From Salvia splendens (taxonomy: Eukaryota > Streptophyta > Magnoliopsida > Lamiales > Lamiaceae), in NCBI RefSeq assembly GCF_004379255.2, contig NC_056048.1, positions 8,528,001 through 8,592,000 on the forward strand: a stretch of DNA of 64,000 bases, written 5' to 3'. The notes under the pieces were generated by a model that saw nothing but the letters and a program-made list of their open reading frames with translations, had not been told where the DNA came from and made no database searches. How positions within the stretch are numbered: the first letter of the stretch is position 1; each line of letters begins with the position of its first letter. The translations under genes were made by a program, and so were the position numbers. Below, piece by piece: positions 58,200-64,000 of this stretch.

Positions 58200-60146
58200 A
58201 AAGAATGAAGGACCTGAATGATTACTCGACATAGTTTTTTCTTGGTCTATAGATGACATAATGAACAACAATCTTTACAAGTTATAATGTAAGTGATCCG
58301 TACATTTCCATATTTCCAAATTTTAGGCTTGGTTATTTTAATATATCAAACTATATATATTTTGGAATGCAGGTTAATCAAATTAAAGATACGTTTCCAT
58401 CACTAATCTATTACCTCAACTCATTCATTTACCCACTTATTGAAGAAACACATGCTGATCTGCGCTCGAATATGGCCAATTTGCACTCTGCGCCCCTTGT
58501 ACCGATACTTGGCCTTGAAGTAAACAATGGCTTCAAGGATCCGGAGAATTTATCGTACTCGTTGGAGGTAGAACAATCTGATCAAGTGTATGAACCAGAA
58601 ACTAATGATTTGATTGCATTAGCAGAAGTGAGACCAAAGTGTATAGATGATTTGCATGGCCCTCAGTTATCGTATCATTTGAGGGATGAACACACAGACA
58701 CGGTTTCAATCTTATCTTCCAAACTCATTAATATTCCTGACTATTCAGATGGCGAGTGCGGTGGTGGCGAAGGAAATGGTGAATTCAGAAACATAATGTT
58801 TGCTTTCTATCTTACAAATTTGACAACAAATCTACGGATATGGAGTGCTTTGCATTCGGATGAAGGAACAAATACGGGCATCCTCACCTCTCTTTGTAAA
58901 TTTAATCCATCTGTAAGATTTCTCTTTCATTTCATGTTTATGGACATAGTAACTATATATGCAAAGCATCTTTCTCATGTTTTGCAGATGGAGGAGAATT
59001 GTGGCGTTTGCACCGAGAAGATTGAGACTACTCAAGTCTTTGAGTCAAGGAAAGTTATCAAGTCATTAGGGCTTGATGATTCTCAAAGGGATGCTATCTT
59101 GCAATGCATTGCATTGAGGGAATGCAATAATCGGAATAGTGTTAGGCTGATATGGGGTCCTCCCGGAACTGGCAAAACGAAGACAACTGCTTCCTTGCTA
59201 TTTTCCTTGTTCAAGATGAAGTGCAGGACGGTCACTTGTGCTCCCACCAATGTGGCCATTTTAGGAGTCGCCAAGCGCCTGAGGAGCTGTCTGAACGGGA
59301 CGCTGGAGCATAATACCTATGGGTTAGGTGACGTGGTTTTGTCTGGAAACAAGAAGCGAATGAATATTGTTGATCATGAAGATGTTCATGACGTCTTTCT
59401 TGAGTATCGTATCTCTGCACTGCTGTGTTGCTTCTAGCCGGAATCTGGGTGGAGAGGTAGCATTAAGAAGATGATTCACCTGCTTGAAGACCCTGACATT
59501 CCGTATCAACGATACTTGGATAATTTGAAGCGCAAAGATGATGAAAGTGAGAGTGCAGAAGACAACAGCAATAATAAGGATGAAGATGATCTTGTTGAGA
59601 ATGGGAGGTTCGAAGGGAAGTCCATAAACGACTTCATGAGGAAGTTAGTCACTGAAAATACAAAGGAGAACAAGAAGAAGAACAAGCAGCTAAAGAAGAA
59701 GAAAAAGGAGAAGGAAGAGGAGAACAACAAGGTGAATTCTCAAGAGATCGTTCCATTGACTTTCGAGGAATATTTTGCAATGGAGTTCTCTAGTACCTGC
59801 ACTAGAATTGTTGTTTGTACAGAATTGCTGTACACTCATATGCCTACTTCATGTCTTCCATTGGACGAGGTGAACAAGATGATTAAACCTCTCTCTGGCC
59901 TCCAAACAATTGAAAATATATCCTTTAATGGAAAAGAACGAAGGTGATTTATGTAGGATTAGGGTTGAGTGTTTAGAAAAGAACTGAAATTGCTACATGC
60001 AACGAAAGTCCCTCAGTTTATACAGCGTTATGAGGTCAAAAACTTTTGCTTGCAAAATTCCCGCTTTGGTCTTTTGCACCGTTTCAAGCTCGGCCAAGAT
60101 GCATGAAACAGCGCCATTTGAGCTGGCGATAATTGACGAAGCTGCG

Positions 60147-60479
60147 TGATAGGGACCTGATATTCTATTTTATCCCGGAAGGGAGCTGATATTCTCTCCT
60201 TATATTTGTTTAGTTTATTTATGTTTTAGTATTATTTAGTTGTTATGATTTTATTTACTTTCTATAGTGGTTAGGATTTGATTTCCTTTTGATTCCTAGG
60301 AGATCTTTTTGTACCACACGTATTATAAATATGTGTGGAGTCTTTTATTACTATGAAGCGGAATGAATTAAATTAATATTTATCATTCTCTCCACCGGTT
60401 CTCCCTCTCGGAGAAACCGCCAGTTCTCTCAAACTCACGCTATTTCATTTAATTTCTTCAGATAGGAATTAATCTCATA
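60147..60479 (+). mobile_element. LTR-like insert in helicase copy 2
   Basis: Foreign DNA beginning TGATAGGGACC interrupts the coding text between GCTGCG (60141-60146) and CTGCATGGGTTAAAG (60480 on). CTGCG/CTGCA may be a mutated 5-bp target duplication. It contains TATAAATATG near 60326 and ends in a pyrimidine-rich region, like a solo LTR. The right border does not end in CA as expected, so its exact edge is uncertain. Confidence 0.6.
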
Positions 60480-61569
60480 CTGCATGGGTTAAAGAATGCG
60501 AATCCACAATCACTCTGCAGATTCTCGGGCTCCGCCATGCCACACTGGTCGGCTATGAGAAGCAGCTCCCTGCAATGGTTATAAGCGAGGTTCACAATCC
60601 TCTTAAGCTTGTAAAAATCTATACATCAAGTTATTTTTACATTAACACTTTATTTGAATTGACAGGTTTGTGAGAAAGCTGGATTTGGGAGGAGTTTATT
60701 TGAGAGGCTTGTGCTATTAGGCCACAGCAAGCACTTGCTTAATGTTCAATACAGAATGGTAGGAATGTCACATGGAGAACACATGATAGACAGTTCCTCA
60801 AGGAGGAGTTATTTGGATCATATTCATTCATAAATGTGACGAATGGTAGGGAGGAATTCGATGCTAGGTATAGTCGAAAAAACATCGTTGAAGTTTCTGT
60901 GGTTGCTCACATAGTGTCTAAACTACACAAAAGTAGAATCTTACTTTTTCTACTTTGAGAATAATAGTAGATGATTTGAACTCTTAACTTCTACTTTGTT
61001 TGGTAGAATCTATGAAAACTAAGGAGAAGATTCGAGTAGGCTGCATCTCAGATGCTCTAGGGAAGACCTACAGCTCTGATGCCAAAGATAAGTTCTATGT
61101 GAATGTTCGATCTGTTGATGGCTTTCAAGGTGGTGAGGAAGATATAATAATAATCTCTACTGTTTGCTGCAACGGGAATGGTTCGATTGGATTTCTTGAG
61201 AATCTTCAAAGAACCAATGTAGCCTTGACTAGAGAAAGGTATCTATTATCTATTTAAAGATATATATCTAGAACTTTGATTCAATTATGCTCAAGTTTCA
61301 CACCATCACATATTCCTCTCTAGATACTGTTTGTGGATCCTGGGCAACGCTGCAACGTTGGAGAACAGTGGCTCTGTTTGGGGAAGGCTAGTCACAGATG
61401 CCAAGACCCGTGGCTGCTATCATGATGCTTTTGAGGACAAAAACTTATGTCATGACATCTGCAACGTATTGATCGACCTCGGTCAGCTGAGGTCCTTGTT
61501 CGCACCCGAATCTACAATATTCAAAGAAGCTAAGTGGAAGGTCTGCTATCTACTTCTGATATGTATTGC

Positions 61570-61864
61570 TGTTAAGGGCTCTCTCCCTTAACTCGGATCT
61601 GCCGGCGATAACGGTGTAGAACGAAGGGATAATCGGACGTCTTGGGCTCTCCCCAAGATCAGCTCCAGCAAGGTTTATGCAAAGAAAGCTATAAAGAACG
61701 ATAAAGAAGACTTAACTAAAGGAAATTGTGTATTTCATTGATTGATTAAAGAGAATCACAATAGCCCTATTTATAATAAGCAAAAGATATGAAAGGATAT
61801 GCTAAATCAATGCTAAACTAACTAAGAGAGATTTGGGGATATTCTTGGAGATATTCACGTATCA
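61570..61864 (-). mobile_element. Solo LTR, 295 bp
   Basis: It starts TGTTAAGGGCTC and ends CACGTATCA on the plus strand, with an exact ATTGC target duplication (61565-61569 and 61865-61869). The TATA box lies on the minus strand (TATAAATAGGGCT, around 61761-61773), giving its orientation. It is unrelated to the Copia and Gypsy LTRs in this window. Confidence 0.88.
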
Positions 61865-62520
61865 ATTGCCTATTCCATCAATGATCTATATATAGTTCAT
61901 TCTGTCATTCATTTTTCTCTTCAGGTTTGCTTCAGCGCTGAATTCCACGAGTCTATAACAACACACTGCAGCCCAGAAATTCTGAAGGAGGAGACTTCTC
62001 TTCTCTTCTAAAGAAGCTCTCAAATGGGTGATGCCAGCAGCGCGAGGATGCAGCTGGCATCCGTAATGAAGAGCCCTTGTCTCGGTTTCTGCATCAGGAT
62101 GTCGTGAAGGGATCAGTGAGGTTGTTTTGGACTATCGACATTCTGAGGGAGAACTCTACAGACACACAAGTGATCAAAGTCCTCGATATTCTACCGGTAT
62201 CCCAAGTAGTAGAAGTTGTCAAGAAATTCGATGTTCTTGTTGGGAACTACACTGTCAATCAAATGAACCGTTGTCTGTACAAGGAATCAGAAGGGTAACC
62301 CTGACTTCCCTAAACCCTATTACCGTACACATGCTACGCTTTGCTATGTTATCTCATGTATGGCTATATGTGATGCAGAGGACTAGTCCTGCCGATGTCA
62401 TGGCCAGTTGATCAAGCTAATTCTAGAAGCAACTACTCTAGTACTGATCTAGCAATGCAACTAGCAACAATGAGTTTTGTGAATGATCCTAGAAGAAGGT
62501 AAAATAATATTAGGAATCGC

Positions 62521-63477
62521 TTTTAACGTATCGTATGAACCAGTGTCAAAGCACATAATGCTCTACAACAGTTATATGTATGGTGTTACTAAGCAACAAC
62601 TACTATATAGTTAACAGCCTAATCCACATGTTGGGATATCTAAACATCTTCACCTTTTGGCTTGACTTTTGAACACGCGGAGATGCCTGACCTAGGGTAT
62701 GAGCCCTCTCAATTTTGTCCACCGAAAAGCCTGGTCTTCACATGTTTTAGTGTTCCTGGATCTATATATGCATTTATATGTAACAGCTACACCATCTGGA
62801 TTTGACCTTGGAATGTAGAATTGGCTCTAAGAATAATACAGGCTTAGGGTGCTGAACTTCTCACATCAAATTTCCACACCATAAATGCTTGTAACTCTTG
62901 TCATTGAAAAAATTTCAGTCAAGGGAATGCTGTGTAACTATTCAGCAAACTTTTTTTATATCATTCCCACATACTACACTGTGTAAGAAGGAAATATAAA
63001 TTATTATTTTGACCAAGAAATGTAAACCCTAGGTAAACCCACCGAATAAGTAATGTCACTATTTCGTATCAAAGGCACTCATAAAATTTTTATTTTAAAA
63101 AATTGAACATTACCTGTTAAACTTTGCAGCGAAATTAGACTATCGAGACTTTATACACAACATGACACCATTTTCTAACTTCCACAATCGACTAGTGAGG
63201 ATGCATCCGTTGCACTACTCTGATAAAAACTCTACCACTTAACCTGCAGGGTGGTGGAATAACAGGGTGGAAGAAGAGGGGGAGTGAGCTCGACAGCTCA
63301 GTAGCAATACCCTCACTACAGAATTCAACCTTTTAAGAAAAGACAAAGGTTTATAACAATTATATTGATTATTTCTCAGTTTGTATTCTTTTCTAGTTTC
63401 TTGATTTACACATTTTCTTTATGTATTAATTATTTACGCTCTTTCATAATTCTAATAAACATAGTTTCCTATATTCT
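62521..63477. other. Intergenic DNA, nothing recognised
   Basis: No gene, repeat end or RNA gene could be supported between helicase copy 2 and the last Harbinger element. Confidence 0.55.
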
Positions 63478-63481
63478 TTAA

Positions 63482-64000
63482 GGCTATCCACAGTGGGGTG
63501 GACGATAGCGCGCCCGATGCATCGGACGCGCTATCGTCCGCCATTGTGGCTCCGCGGACGACGGACAATGCATCGTCCGCGCTCGACGCTTAGTCCGCAG
63601 ATGAAGCGCGGACGATAGGGCATCGTCCGCGCCATCGTCCGCCCACTGTGGGCGACGTGGATGATGACGCAGACAATGCAACGCGTTTTAGTTTTTTTTT
63701 TTTAATTCGAAAATTTTGTTATATATATACCCCAGCTTCACTTTTCATTTGTAACTTTTCGATTAACTTTTAAACTCTCAAATTACGCTATAAAATGGAT
63801 TCCGGTGGATACTCAACTCCTAGTAGCCCGATGTTTGGAGATGGCGCACGGTGGCCGGGTACACAACCTGGCGAATATCGGTCGTTCAACGCCAACACGC
63901 AGTACGATCCGGACTTCAGTACGGATTCGTACGGTCTCTCCGACATGGAGCCGTCTCCAACTCGCGCCGCCGCTTCCCGTCGCGCCGCCGCCGCCCCCGC
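63482..64000 (+). mobile_element. PIF/Harbinger element 5, cut by window end
   Basis: The left end TAA|GGCTATCCACAGTGG (TAA 63479-63481) resembles the left ends of elements 1, 2 and 4. The next 180 bp repeats GGACGATAGCGC/GCGCTATCGTCC words. A TATATATA box (63720-63728) and an ORF follow on the plus strand. The right end lies beyond the window. Confidence 0.75.
63795..64000 (+). CDS. Probable Harbinger ORF1, N-terminus (partial)
   Basis: 68 open codons from the ATG at 63795 (MDSGGYSTPSSPMFGDGARW..) to the window edge. The Ser/Pro/Gly-rich start and the Ala-rich stretch resemble the low-complexity N-terminus of ORF1 in element 4 rather than the transposase starts (MDPFEQM, MDFTHLM) seen in elements 1-3. 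Gene orientation relative to the GGC(C/T)ATCC end also matches element 4. The DNA-binding domain would lie outside the window, so identity is inferred. Confidence 0.5.
   Translation, partial: MDSGGYSTPSSPMFGDGARWPGTQPGEYRSFNANTQYDPDFSTDSYGLSDMEPSPTRAAASRRAAAAP

Larger units (their letters stand above)
58200..62500 (+). pseudogene. SF1 helicase copy 2 (decayed duplicate)
   Basis: It aligns exon by exon with 32637-35527. Exon 1 is ruined (stops near 58245-58290). Exon 2 (58373-58912) is open, NQIKDTFPSLIYYLN. Exon 3 starts at 58988 with Walker A GPPGTGKT but meets TAG at 59435-59437. Coding resumes with a Lys-rich stretch, then a frameshift near 59940. An LTR-like insert follows IIDEAA at 60146, and QYRM is cut short, with HPSI..NQEFYGN missing near 60760. 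[22 protein letters not shown] and a further C-terminal region (ENSTDTQVIKVLDILP, NYTVNQMNRCLYK, to about 62400) are readable. That last region is absent from copy 1 and is typical of full-length members, so copy 2 shows the ancestral 3' end. A solo LTR sits in a late intron (61570-61864). Confidence 0.9.

Overview
This is a window of a flowering-plant nuclear genome. Introns with GT..AG borders, a plant UDP-glycosyltransferase with a PSPG box, an MS1/MMD1-type PHD protein and plant-type Copia, Gypsy, hAT, MULE and PIF/Harbinger elements all point that way. The glycosyltransferase looks like the UGT94 group, which fits a Lamiales (mint-order) species, but I could not test the species.

Host genes are few. 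(1) An intronless UDP-glycosyltransferase lies at 17860-19200 (+). (2) A three-exon PHD-finger gene lies at 20547-24735 (-); its 2-kb second intron is a ~350-bp tandem satellite. (3) A five-exon SF1 (SEN1/UPF1-like) helicase gene lies at 32637-35527 (+). (4) A second, decayed copy of that helicase lies at about 58200-62500 (+), broken by stops, a frameshift and two LTR insertions. The two helicases are same-strand duplicates; most of the DNA between them is transposons.

The rest is mobile DNA whose boundaries can often be fixed to the base. From 0 to 13.3 kb: an LTR-like repeat split by a 2-kb Harbinger element (1048-3083), an almost pristine Copia element (4188-8934), then two more Harbinger elements end to end sharing a single TAA (9268-11333 and 11337-13285). 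From 25 to 32 kb: foldback and Stowaway-like MITEs and a second copy of the LTR-like repeat. From 35.9 to 44.3 kb: a LINE endonuclease relic into which a chromodomain Gypsy element (36131-42141) and a hAT derivative (42352-44235) were inserted. From 47.0 to 52.2 kb: a MULE with 9-bp target duplications, a 5'-truncated FAR1/MULE-type transposase, a 367-bp tandem array and an unknown ORF. From 53.3 to 57.8 kb: a small hAT element, many Stowaway-like MITEs and a Harbinger element. The window ends inside another Harbinger element (63482 onward).

The most notable pattern is that Harbinger functions are divided between separate, similar-sized (~2 kb) elements. Three carry only the DDE transposase. 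One carries only the Myb/trihelix ORF1, and a fifth, cut by the window end, probably does too. Canonical Harbinger elements carry both genes. All four complete elements are mutated here, but together they suggest a family working as two complementing components. All divergence statements were made by eye from the sequence.
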